A program made the position numbers and the translations under genes. From NCBI GenBank assembly GCA_963719415.1, contig OY970383.1, positions 1,116,001 through 1,180,000 on the forward strand: 64,000 nt of DNA, given 5' to 3'. This document shows positions 53,071 through 61,087 of the stretch, piece after piece (the stretch's first letter is position 1; every line of letters starts with the position of its first letter). Source of the stretch: JAPLIS01 sp963719415. GTDB lineage: Bacteria > Babelota > Babeliae > Babelales > Vermiphilaceae. The notes under the pieces were generated by a model that was given only the letters and a program-made list of their open reading frames with translations, was not told the DNA's origin and did not search any database.

Positions 53071-53952
53071 ATGATAAAAGGGTTTTTGTTTTTTGCGTAT
53101 ATTATTGGGGCTTCTATTTTTGTAGGATCTTTTGTTGTTGCGGATATTGGTACTGCTAAAAATTATTATAGTATCGATGGTTTGCATGAAGATAACAGTG
53201 TCATAAAGCTTTGGTATACGGTTTTAGGTCTTCTTGATGAGTATGATAAAGGTCTAATTGCCGGCTTTGAAATTGTTTTTAATCACGACGGCAAGCATTT
53301 TAGTGCTGAGCGTGGTGCAAATTGGTGGACGTATTATTTTGCCTTTACGAGCATTGGCTCATCAGAACAAAGTGAAATTATAAGACTTGCTCGGTATAAG
53401 CGGAGTATTATACGATTTAATACGGCATGTACCATGAAACCTGAGCGTGCTTATTATTTATTGAATACGTATGTGGTTATTCAACCTGTTTTGCAAGAAC
53501 GTCTTAATGATATTAAAGCGCGTTATTGGCCGAATAATACCCAAGATAATAAGTTTGTTATTGGTATCTATTATCAAGACACAATAATGCCAGAGGTGCA
53601 GCAATCATGGACTTCTCGAGCGTTGTATGAGCGAGTGAAAGAAGAGCTTGAGAAAATGGGGGTAGATAAAATTCTGTTGTTTTCGTCTTTTTCTGACTTT
53701 GCGATAAACTTCAGTAACTATTTTGATGTACAATCGCCATATCACCACCTATATGATTATGTTTCTTGTCTGCAGAATACTAGAGAGACAACGCCAGCGC
53801 AGCGAGGAGAACATGAGCTGTTAACGCTTTTACTTCTTTCTCAATGTAATCTCGTTATAGCGCCGGGATCGTATCAAGGCATTGGAGCAAAAATGCTTAA
53901 CCCTGGTTTAGAGTTAAAAGAGTTGGATATTATTCCTTATGCTATGAGATAA
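53071..53952 (+). CDS. Exported paralog of the upstream fucosyltransferase-like region
   Basis: 293 residues, signal peptide FLFFAYIIGASIFVGSFVVA. It is a shorter paralog of residues 280-570 of the previous product: LGLLDEYDKGLIAGFEIVFN, ERGANWWTYYF and LLSQCNLVIAP correspond. The donor-site step VHYRGTDK is replaced by IYYQDTIM, so the likely catalytic arginine and lysine are missing. It is probably non-catalytic, perhaps a binding subunit. Eight bases after the previous stop. No other domain is recognised. Confidence 0.58.
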   Translation: MIKGFLFFAYIIGASIFVGSFVVADIGTAKNYYSIDGLHEDNSVIKLWYTVLGLLDEYDKGLIAGFEIVFNHDGKHFSAERGANWWTYYFAFTSIGSSEQSEIIRLARYKRSIIRFNTACTMKPERAYYLLNTYVVIQPVLQERLNDIKARYWPNNTQDNKFVIGIYYQDTIMPEVQQSWTSRALYERVKEELEKMGVDKILLFSSFSDFAINFSNYFDVQSPYHHLYDYVSCLQNTRETTPAQRGEHELLTLLLLSQCNLVIAPGSYQGIGAKMLNPGLELKELDIIPYAMR

Positions 53953-53957
53953 TTGTT

Positions 53958-55673
53958 ATGCGGGTTATGTATATTAAATGTATATTATTTTTATCGAGTT
54001 TTATTGCTCTACCTGCAGCGCCACTGGATAAATATCGTGAGCTGAATAATCGTGAACATGATAAACGCTGTTACGATTTGATACATACCTTTTTAAATCA
54101 ATATCAGCGATCGATTACTCTGTTAGATATTGGTGCTGATCGCGGCTTTTACTCGTTGCAAATAGCGGAAGATTATAATAATGCAGTATGCGTTATGATA
54201 GAATCAAATAATTTTTTATTGGATACCTGTAAAAGATATGGCGAAATGAAAACAAAAAAGGACGAACTTGTCAATATTGTTTTACTTGACACATGCTTTA
54301 CCCCTGAGATATTGCAACATTTAGGCGATTGTGAACACTTTGATGTTATACTTGTTTTGAGTGTTATGCGTAAATTTGGTGAGCAATGGCGCCAAAATCT
54401 TGAAGCTATGTTAGGATTGGGCGATTATCTGATAGTAGAAGTTTTATCAGATCAAAATGATTTGCGAGATTATGTCATGACGCATGGCGGCAAAAATATG
54501 GGCAATATTTTTGTTGATTCTAATGGTCGCGATGGTCCGATTCTATCGACCCTCTATAGTATTACGTTAAATAATTCATGTTTGCGGCGAAAAACCTGGA
54601 TGCGCTCCGTTATGCATCAGGAAAATAGGTACCGCATTGAAAGTTCATTTTTGGAAAAAAATCTGGTTAAGCCAATGCAGTGGCCGCATAGCGTTTTTAA
54701 AACAGTGCCTTGGATTGCAGGCATTAATCTATCTACTTTTAAGATGTGTCGTGGCGTATATCCTACGAGTGAACAATTAAAAAAAGTCTTGCCTAAAGAT
54801 GCAACACATTCAGATTGGATAATGAACAATATGATTGTACAGGGAAATAATATTACGTTGATAGATGGAGATGATTCATTGAGTAAGCGGTACTTTTCGC
54901 CAGAGCTTTTACAAGCAAATCAAGAGATTTTTGATCTTGATGATCCAATGCAAGTAGAGCATCACTTTTGGCATAAGCTGGTGAAAATACCCGTATCAAA
55001 GCGGCAGACAATTAAATTTTTGAATCAACTTTTTCCTCTATTTTCTTTAGTTTTTGATATCGACTCACTTGTTACTGTTGATACTGTTTTTATTGACAGG
55101 TGTTTAGGGTATGGTGCAAAAGTTATGAGCTATAATCCAAGCTTGGACTGTATTGATGCTTTGCAAGAGACTCGAAAAGTAGAAAATATTCAGATAGTTA
55201 TGCCAACGTTATTTAATGGCAATAGAAATAGAGGTCTAGAGATACAAGCATCTGAAATTGGTATAACTGGTGATTGTTTCGGGCCAAAAGCTGTTGACGA
55301 TAGGATGAATCTGGATAGTTTGATTTCTCGTTATGGCCGACCACAATTTTGTGTTTTTCATGGACCAGCTAAAGATTCACTCGCTTATTTAAGAACAGTA
55401 TCAGAACCAATTAACGCTATAGCTTATAAGTTTGATATAAGAGACAAGGCAAGTTGGAAAGCTTGTTTGGACTATGTAGCGTCAGAGGGCTATAAGCAGT
55501 TTAATTTTTCTGCGCGCGACATTCCAGCGTTTATACTTGAAAGTAATTATTATATTAATGTTCAAAAAGAGTGGGCGAGTTCAGCTCCTGAGCTTGTGGA
55601 CGCAATAGAAGAGTTTGCAGCATTAGATTATGATGGAAGCGCGTTTTGGGGATATATTTTTGCGATAAACTGA
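53958..55673 (+). CDS. Exported double methyltransferase-like protein
   Basis: 571 residues, signal peptide ILFLSSFIALPAAP. The N-terminal part (about 45-170) has a class I methyltransferase start, LLDIGADRGFYSLQIAEDY, with acidic and F-D-V-I-L-V-L-S-V steps, as in SAM-dependent enzymes. The C-terminal part (about 370-550) resembles FkbM-type methyltransferases (NLDSLISRYGRPQFCVFHGP, IAYKFDIRD, YKQFNFS). The glycine-rich SAM loop is well kept only in the first. It follows the two sugar-transfer-like genes by 5 bases in one operon, so together they may build or decorate a methylated glycan. Assignment is by pattern only. Start ATG 53958 or 53967. Confidence 0.58.
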   Translation: MRVMYIKCILFLSSFIALPAAPLDKYRELNNREHDKRCYDLIHTFLNQYQRSITLLDIGADRGFYSLQIAEDYNNAVCVMIESNNFLLDTCKRYGEMKTKKDELVNIVLLDTCFTPEILQHLGDCEHFDVILVLSVMRKFGEQWRQNLEAMLGLGDYLIVEVLSDQNDLRDYVMTHGGKNMGNIFVDSNGRDGPILSTLYSITLNNSCLRRKTWMRSVMHQENRYRIESSFLEKNLVKPMQWPHSVFKTVPWIAGINLSTFKMCRGVYPTSEQLKKVLPKDATHSDWIMNNMIVQGNNITLIDGDDSLSKRYFSPELLQANQEIFDLDDPMQVEHHFWHKLVKIPVSKRQTIKFLNQLFPLFSLVFDIDSLVTVDTVFIDRCLGYGAKVMSYNPSLDCIDALQETRKVENIQIVMPTLFNGNRNRGLEIQASEIGITGDCFGPKAVDDRMNLDSLISRYGRPQFCVFHGPAKDSLAYLRTVSEPINAIAYKFDIRDKASWKACLDYVASEGYKQFNFSARDIPAFILESNYYINVQKEWASSAPELVDAIEEFAALDYDGSAFWGYIFAIN

Positions 55674-55700
55674 TAGTATATTATACTATAGCATAGCGCA

Positions 55701-56168
55701 CTAAGAATTCCCCATTTTCTCAAATGCATTACAAGTCGCTTTCCAAATATCATTTTCAACAAATTCAAGCTCACGCCTAATATTATTTTTTAGGTAAGCC
55801 CAATGATGTTCTATTGGGTTTAAGTCTGGAGAATAAGCAGGTAAAAAAAGCAAAGAACAACCAGCTTTATTTACAATATCAGAGATTTCGATCCATTTGT
55901 GAAACGATGCGTTATCTAAAACAATAGTCTTTCCAGTGCCTATATGTGGCAGCAAAACAGCCTCAAAATAACATTTAATAATTTCTTTATTGCAATAACC
56001 ATCGAATATTAAAGGCGCACAAAGTTTATTTTCAAAAAGACCTGCGCAAATACTTGTTCTTTGCGTAGAATGCCCGGGTTTTTCAGCAAAAACGCGCTTG
56101 CCACGCAATCCCCATCCATATGCATATCGTTCGTTATTGTCAATTCCAGATTCGTCAAAATATACCAA
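55701..56168 (-). CDS. IS630-family transposase, catalytic part (orfB)
   Basis: 155 residues when started at ATG, but the frame stays open upstream to the A9 run, where it joins orfA by a -1 shift. The DDE-type residues are D in VYFDESGIDN (residue 4), D in IVLDNASFH (about 85) and E in PIEHHWAYLK (about 119), which form the catalytic triad of IS630/Tc1-mariner transposases. The element's inverted repeats frame it. The frame is complete, so the transposase may be active if frameshifting occurs. Confidence 0.85.
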   Translation of the reverse strand: MVYFDESGIDNNERYAYGWGLRGKRVFAEKPGHSTQRTSICAGLFENKLCAPLIFDGYCNKEIIKCYFEAVLLPHIGTGKTIVLDNASFHKWIEISDIVNKAGCSLLFLPAYSPDLNPIEHHWAYLKNNIRRELEFVENDIWKATCNAFEKMGNS

Positions 56169-56221
56169 TTCTGATTTTTTTATTTTTTTTACTTTCTCTG
56201 CAAACTCTATTCGTGCTTTCT

Positions 56222-56572
56222 CTATTCTTTCTTTGAATAAATATTGTTTTTTTTTCGAGTGTAACCAAGAGCCTTTATAGCTGTTCCTACTGCTGTTTTA
56301 CCAACTTTCAACGCTTCAGTCATTGCTTTAATGGTCCAATCTTGATGTTCGTCCAAAAAAAGTTTAAATTTAACTAAATCTAATTTTCTTCTGCTTTTTC
56401 CAGATTTTGTTCGATCTGATAATGGTGCAATGCGGCCTTCTTTTTTGAATATTTTATTCCATGTATATAATGTTTTTCTGTCTATATCAAGCAACAATGC
56501 TACTTCCGTTTTTTTCATTTTCTTCTCGATTAATAAATCGAGAGCTTTTTTTCTTATGTCTACGCTATACAT
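56222..56572 (-). CDS. IS630-family transposase, DNA-binding part (orfA)
   Basis: 116 residues with two helix-turn-helix-like blocks: KKALDLLIEKKMKKTEVALL with DIDRKTLYTWNKIFKKEG, then KFKLFLDEHQDWTIKAMTEA. The end passes nine A (plus-strand T9 at 56247-56255). A -1 slip there turns ...YTRKK into RKKKQYLFKERIEKARIEF and joins orfB to give a fused product of about 290 residues. Fused orfA/orfB by frameshifting is known in this family, so the split is probably programmed. Confidence 0.82.
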   Translation of the reverse strand: MYSVDIRKKALDLLIEKKMKKTEVALLLDIDRKTLYTWNKIFKKEGRIAPLSDRTKSGKSRRKLDLVKFKLFLDEHQDWTIKAMTEALKVGKTAVGTAIKALGYTRKKNNIYSKKE

Positions 56573-56641
56573 ACTATAACTCCTAAATTTTTGTTTAGAA
56601 ATTAGTATATTCTTTTGGGGTTATTTATCAACGCTTTGCTA

Positions 56642-56740
56642 TAATTTCACTAGATAGCAATGAAAAAGAGATATGTTATCACCCCCGAAGGGGGTGATAA
56701 CATGCAAACTATATTCACGGTGATTAACTGAAACTGGTAT
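56642..56740. mobile_element. MITE-like element, copy 2, interrupted by the IS630 element
   Basis: The right part of a copy of the 38790-38897 element: block tttcactagatagcaatgaa, hairpin gttatcaccccc...gggggtgataac, block gtgattaactg, and the right inverted repeat tgaaactggtat (56729-56740). Its left end (about 55683-55688) lies across the IS630 insertion. The hairpin differs from copy 1 by paired changes (A-T to T-A), so the stem is kept. The last base coincides with the final base of the stop codon of the 56740-57804 gene. Confidence 0.78.
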
Positions 56741-57804
56741 TATTTTTGAGTTTCTATATAATCAATAACCTGTTGAGCGCATTTATGAGGTGTGTGCTGG
56801 TCTGTTCTAATAATTAAATTATATGGTTTTTTGGGGATAACGTAGAGTATTTCATGGTTTTTGAATTTTTCTGCTATAGCGGAGCGATATTCTATGAATT
56901 CTTGATGGGTAAATTCTTGCATTATAAATAGTGAAAAATTTTTTGCTTCAGACTGTTTGGCCTCTTGTGGTTCTTCGAGCTTTTTAGTAAGATATTTTTC
57001 TATTATATCAAGACAGGTAAGAATTGTTGATTTTTCGATAGTATCGATTGATTTTTGCTTTTCTGTTTTGAGTTCATATAATGACATAAAAGATAGTAAT
57101 GGTTCGATAAAAAATCGGTAATTCATGATCATGCCTGTTTCTAAACATATTTGATTACGTTGTATGAGCCGGTCAATCACTTTATCAAGAGGACAGTAGG
57201 CCAAGACATGGTATACGGATGGTTTTGGTTTGAGTGTCTGTATGTCTTTTTGTGTTACATACCAACCTACATCGGCTAACACATGCAAGCCATGGGTAAT
57301 ACATTTTTCTATTTTGTTTAACGAAAATTGGGAAAACTTTTTTTTATGATGAGCATACGCGGCAGGGTCAGCGAACTGCTTTTGTATTTTCTCTGCAGCG
57401 TTTATGATTAATTTTTTATCATTTTCTTGTATGTTTTTTTTGAATACAAACATATTTCTAGTTACGGCATGGCGGATATTATTTTCTTCGATGCCGTTTT
57501 TAATGCAGGCGAATAATTCAGGAAATAATAGGTTAAATTCTTGAAGGCAATAATCAAAATAGACTGATCCTACGACACTCCAGTTTTTATGTTTTTTTAT
57601 AGCGTTGCCGATGCTTGATTTACCGCTTCTTGATGTTCCTTCTAAAAAAAAAATTGCTGTTGGATAAAGCATGGTGCTTGTTAAGAAGGTATTGGTTGCA
57701 AAAAATAAGGAGAGTGAAAATGGAAAACGATAGAGAGAAATAGGTTTGGGAATATATGCTAATAATTTTTGAAGAAATCTGGCAACGTAAACTAACGTAC
57801 TCAT
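56740..57804 (-). CDS. P-loop kinase/phosphotransferase-like exported protein
   Basis: 354 residues. The N-terminal 60 residues are hydrophobic in part (FPFSLSLFFATNTFLTSTML) and may be a signal or anchor. A Walker A loop, FLEGTSRSGKSS (about residues 53-64), leads an AAA_33/chloramphenicol-phosphotransferase-like domain with ADVGWYVTQ and IDRLIQRN as possible Walker B and lid regions. The C-terminal 80 residues (EFTHQEFIEYRSAIAEKFKN) are not assigned. It lies 42 bases after the LOG-like gene in the same direction, so probably one operon. Substrate unknown. A MITE-like element ends at its stop codon and may have altered the C-terminus. Confidence 0.58.
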   Translation of the reverse strand: MSTLVYVARFLQKLLAYIPKPISLYRFPFSLSLFFATNTFLTSTMLYPTAIFFLEGTSRSGKSSIGNAIKKHKNWSVVGSVYFDYCLQEFNLLFPELFACIKNGIEENNIRHAVTRNMFVFKKNIQENDKKLIINAAEKIQKQFADPAAYAHHKKKFSQFSLNKIEKCITHGLHVLADVGWYVTQKDIQTLKPKPSVYHVLAYCPLDKVIDRLIQRNQICLETGMIMNYRFFIEPLLSFMSLYELKTEKQKSIDTIEKSTILTCLDIIEKYLTKKLEEPQEAKQSEAKNFSLFIMQEFTHQEFIEYRSAIAEKFKNHEILYVIPKKPYNLIIRTDQHTPHKCAQQVIDYIETQK

Positions 57805-57846
57805 GATAATTGCCTTATTTTATCGCACACAGTGGTATTATACGCT

Positions 57847-58557
57847 CTATTTTAATTTCCTGGTTTCTAAAATTTCTATGCACTCGTCAAGTGTATTGGC
57901 AACAATAAAAGAGCCTAAATGCTTAGATGATGAGGGATTGTTTGTTGTTATCGTATTGAATTGTTGAATGATATTGTCCCAGAAGCCGTCAAGGTTGAGT
58001 AAAATAACGGTGTTATTTTTTTTTCTATGAATTAGGTAAAAGATAAGTTCGTGTAACGTGCCGAAACCACCAGGTAATACTATACACGCGTCGGCTTTAG
58101 TACAAAAAAGATTTAAGCGTTCATATATTGAGTTTACCATCATAATATTTTCTTTATGCATGTTGGGATGAAATTCAGATTCATATTTTTTAAGTAGAAT
58201 ATTCCAAAATTTTTCTCGAGATACCGCTTGTGACATATAACCATCGGCAACCTTTTTCATAAGTCCGAACGTGCTACCACCGGTTATAAGGCCAAATGTA
58301 TTGGCTCCTAAATAGCGGCCTAATGCATATGAGGTAGTATGTAAAGATGGGGTAGTTTCATGGCCGCCGCAAAAAATAGCTATAGTAGGTTTAGGTATGA
58401 TTAACTCACTTGTTGTCTGTTCTGTTGGCGTTAGCATGTGTAGTGGTGATGGATCTGTAGCTGGTAGTCGGCTAGTTGCAAGAAAAGTAAGAAAAATAGA
58501 GATTATAAAAAGAAAGTAGAGTAGGCAGTTTTTTATGAATGTTTTTGGTATAAGCAT
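57847..58557 (-). CDS. Exported LOG-family nucleotide hydrolase
   Basis: 236 residues. After a leader of about 35 residues (FIKNCLLYFLFIISIFLTFL, cleavage near SRLPA) the protein has the LOG pattern: IAIFCGGHE at the start of the Rossmann fold, GLITGGSTFGLMKKVADG, and LPGGFGTLHELIFYL, which is the family signature PGGxGTxxE. Known members cleave the N-glycosidic bond of nucleoside monophosphates (cytokinin riboside phosphates or ADP-ribose-like substrates). Such enzymes are usually cytoplasmic, so export is unusual and hints at action in the host. The leader belongs to the same group as those at 49927, 60683 and 62716, though the mature parts are unrelated. The P-loop gene follows. Confidence 0.8.
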   Translation of the reverse strand: MLIPKTFIKNCLLYFLFIISIFLTFLATSRLPATDPSPLHMLTPTEQTTSELIIPKPTIAIFCGGHETTPSLHTTSYALGRYLGANTFGLITGGSTFGLMKKVADGYMSQAVSREKFWNILLKKYESEFHPNMHKENIMMVNSIYERLNLFCTKADACIVLPGGFGTLHELIFYLIHRKKNNTVILLNLDGFWDNIIQQFNTITTNNPSSSKHLGSFIVANTLDECIEILETRKLK

Positions 58558-58917
58558 ACTTTTTTTGGATTTTTTATGTATGGTTTTATGGTTAGCTGTG
58601 CAAATAGGTTAGTTTTTTACGTTCAGATTTTATCATTTTGAGTATAACATGTATACAGAAGTTTACTTTAATATGTTTTTTGTTTTTTAATATGAGTTAA
58701 AAAAATAATATATGGGGTGCTAGGTTATTATTTTATCTGTAGGCATAATCTTGTCAAAGTTCTTTATTATTCGTGGCGGAAATTTTTTTGAAAGAACAAA
58801 GCGGTTTTTGTTGAAATAAAAAAAGCTTTTGTTCGAGCACTTCTTGAACTATTTTCTATATCTGTCATTATTGTTATTGTGTTGGAGTAATAATATAATA
58901 AACAAATGGAAGGGTTT
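58558..58917. promoter_or_regulatory. Upstream region shared with the 49415-49927 gene
   Basis: Between divergent genes. The first 110 bases beyond 58557 align with those beyond 49927: tatggttttat, gttag, gtgcaa, aggtt, and atgtatac occur in the same order and spacing. The remaining bases (58680-58900) are AT-rich with no gene; they should hold the promoter of the 58918 gene. Confidence 0.5.
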
Positions 58918-59355
58918 ATGTTGAGAGTTTGTCAAAAAAAAGTCACTATAAGAATTTTTATTTTAATGAGTTTGCTTGTTTTAATAGTGCCTAGTTCATA
59001 TGGTTCGCATGTTGTAAGCTTTAACCCATTTAAGAAGTCTAGTACGCCCGACGGTAAATCATCAGCTTTAGCTCGTAGGTCAGTTCAGAATAGTGGTTAC
59101 TACGACCGATTAAGAATGCAGCAAGATAACCCTGCGTGGAGGAAAATTCAGATAAATCCTGTAAGGCCTGTGCAACTTACCCCTCGCAACCCATTCAGGA
59201 ATAAATCATTGGCTGCTCGTCGTGGAAAGGGTGTGCTTCTTGAAAAAGGATCGTTGGGAGAGCAGAAGCAAAAAATTACTTCTCAACCAGGATCAATAGA
59301 GTTTTCTACGGTATTCAGTTTTTTAGATAGCTTAGATAACGTGAGCTCGACGTAA
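58918..59355 (+). CDS. Exported small basic protein
   Basis: 145 residues, start ATG 58918 behind GGAAGGG; ATG 58906 covers that site. Signal peptide IRIFILMSLLVLIVPSSYG. The mature part is basic and proline/serine-rich with repeats of the 'N-P-F-K/R-x-K-S' type (FNPFKKSS, NPFRNKS) and QINPVRPVQLTPRN. No cysteine after the leader; no domain recognised. Followed after 120 bases by two GC-rich hairpins. Confidence 0.55.
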   Translation: MLRVCQKKVTIRIFILMSLLVLIVPSSYGSHVVSFNPFKKSSTPDGKSSALARRSVQNSGYYDRLRMQQDNPAWRKIQINPVRPVQLTPRNPFRNKSLAARRGKGVLLEKGSLGEQKQKITSQPGSIEFSTVFSFLDSLDNVSST

Positions 59356-59473
59356 GAAGACGGTAAAAATAGCTTAGATATTCGTTTTACAGCGTAATAA
59401 ACTTTCTATGTGAGGTCCCCAAAAGGGTCTCAAATCTCCTACCAATCATAAACACTAGACATTATTGATTAGG

Positions 59474-59519
59474 TGTGGCTATTTTTTTACCCCACAGCCA
59501 CATCCCGCTGCCAGCGGGA
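59474..59519. repeat. Two adjacent GC-rich hairpins
   Basis: tgtggct (59474-59480) pairs with agccaca (59496-59502), 15-base loop with a T run; then tcccgct (59503-59509) pairs with agcggga (59513-59519). They lie between convergent genes (58918-59355 plus, 59625-60683 minus), so they may end transcription, but no T run follows the second stem. G+C is high for this DNA. Confidence 0.55.
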
Positions 59520-59624
59520 CCCCGTATTAATCTAAGACTTTGCTACTGTTTTGTTTTGTATTTTTTTGTCGTTGTAATTGTTTTTGTATTAGTTCTTCTA
59601 GTAGTTGCCCTACCGTTTTGCTTG

Positions 59625-60683
59625 TTATTCTATTTTTTGTTGTTTTTGAGTTTGCTTTTGCTCTGCTCGTAGACGTCGCCACTGTCGCCGCTGTAGCGCA
59701 TGCTGTAATCGTTGTTTGCTTGTTTGTTTTCGCCGTAGTATTTCTTTTCGTTGATATTCTCGTTGATTTAGTTCTCGTCTTTCTTCTAATTTTTTTTCCC
59801 ATGGTCGAGCAAGATAGTTGATAATTGTCTCCAGCAAAGGTCGGGGAACTTTTGTGGTATTTTTTTGAAAAAAGGTGTGTAATTCTAATTGAATGCGATC
59901 ATATTCACCATACTCCTGCTCAAAAGTAGCTCTATGTTCTGGAGCAACATGGCTTAATACGTTTTTAATATCGACTGAATTTACATAAGCGATCATACCT
60001 GCAACGGCGCTAAAATTTTCAGCTATTGCTTTCCAGCGAGCAGACAAATCCGATGAATGTGCACCTCCTTTGGAAGAATGGAAGGCTGCTGTATTATATT
60101 GTTCTATAGCGTATTCCAGTAGGCCCATTTTATCAAAATTATCTTTTTTTTGAGTGGATGCTCCAAGCATTATCAATTCTTGTGCTGAGTCTCGAAAATG
60201 TTTTTTTTCTAGATTTCGAAGGTCAAATAACTTAAAGAGAAGAGTGTTGTTCGCGAAGGTATCATTATTGTTATAGAGCATTCGTAATATAGAAGGAAAA
60301 CATCCGTAACTCGCCGCTTTTTCTGAGGCGGTTGTATAACGAAGCCAGGATGTTTTTCCACAATTTTCATTATCACCGGCGCCAGCTTTTTTTGCATTTT
60401 CTACAGCTTCTGGATCATTATTGCGTATAGCGTTAAATAAACTGTTATTTTGTTTTTCTATTTCTTCAGGTGTCAATAAATTTTCTGTAATATCTCCCGC
60501 TCCTGTCGCACGTGCTACCACTGTGCTTATTCGTTCACCTCTAAGTTGTGCTTTGCGAGTTTCTTTTTTTAGTAATTCTTCACGCGTTAACATGGCCGAT
60601 AGCGGGGGGATAATAAAAAAGATTAGCGTTATAAAAAGGGCATAGAGGTGATAGCGTTTTGTGATATTTTTTTGCATGAGCAT
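59625..60683 (-). CDS. Exported ankyrin-type protein with C-terminal F-box-like module
   Basis: 352 residues. Leader MLMQKNITKRYHLYALFITL with core IFFIIPPLSA. The middle (about 75-240) has ankyrin-like helical pairs (NNSLFNAIRNNDPEAVENAK; GLLEYAIEQYNTAAFHS) though the TPLH turns are weak. Near residue 290 comes a module kept in three genes of the window: VPRPLLETIINYLARPWEKK, then ELNQREYQ; its pattern (P-x-x-L/E...I...YL-x-x-PW) recalls F-box/PRANC ends of ankyrin proteins. The tail is a basic, glutamine-rich helix (RRKQTSKQRLQHALQRRQ). Such proteins often recruit host ubiquitin ligases; here that is inference. Confidence 0.62.
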   Translation of the reverse strand: MLMQKNITKRYHLYALFITLIFFIIPPLSAMLTREELLKKETRKAQLRGERISTVVARATGAGDITENLLTPEEIEKQNNSLFNAIRNNDPEAVENAKKAGAGDNENCGKTSWLRYTTASEKAASYGCFPSILRMLYNNNDTFANNTLLFKLFDLRNLEKKHFRDSAQELIMLGASTQKKDNFDKMGLLEYAIEQYNTAAFHSSKGGAHSSDLSARWKAIAENFSAVAGMIAYVNSVDIKNVLSHVAPEHRATFEQEYGEYDRIQLELHTFFQKNTTKVPRPLLETIINYLARPWEKKLEERRELNQREYQRKEILRRKQTSKQRLQHALQRRQWRRLRAEQKQTQKQQKIE

Positions 60684-61087
60684 GGTTTTCCAGAGTCTAT
60701 TTTTTTATTTTATAATTTTTATAATACAAAATAGTTTATAGTAAATATTTTTAAAAACAAAGCAATATGCGGTTTTTTTGCAATAATTATGCTATTTGTG
60801 TTGCTGTGTTGTGTTGTTATGGTGTTTGCGTTTTTTATCGCGTTTATTTTTGCCAAGACAAAAATAGCAGTAAGAAAAAATAAATTTTGTTCACAGAATC
60901 TAGAGAATGGAATGTAGAGGGATAATCTTGCAATAAAAAATGTAGAAAAATAAGTATTATGCGTATTTTGGTTTAGCGGATACTTTAAACAGTATTTTCT
61001 GATAGATATTTTGTTGACTGTTGTGTGTAAAAAATTATAAAGTTGATGGGTTATAAAAATATGTATATCATGCAAAAAAGGAGCGCT
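60684..61087. other. Non-coding AT-rich region between divergent genes
   Basis: About 400 bases. An open frame exists on the minus strand but it is low-complexity and lacks a ribosome site; I regard it as chance. The first 120 bases resemble the region upstream of the 61946-62716 gene (attttt-tatagt, agtttata, aaatatttt-aaaa-caa), so the 5' regions of the two ankyrin-type genes share ancestry. Confidence 0.4.

Larger units (their letters stand above)
55689..56641 (-). mobile_element. IS630-family insertion sequence
   Basis: A 953-bp element with 10-bp terminal inverted repeats tagcatagcg (55689-55698) and cgctttgcta (56632-56641; one mismatch), flanked by TA on both sides (55687-55688 and 56642-56643), the usual IS630/Tc1-mariner target. 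It carries one transposase gene read in two frames on the minus strand. It is inserted in the left arm of a MITE-like element: joining the flanks with one TA gives atactaatttcac, against ataccagtttcac in copy 1. Confidence 0.85.

Noticed and set aside
59527..59802. Minus-strand Thr/Lys-rich frame
   Set aside because: It overlaps the 3' end of the ankyrin-type gene in another frame; low-complexity and no start signal.
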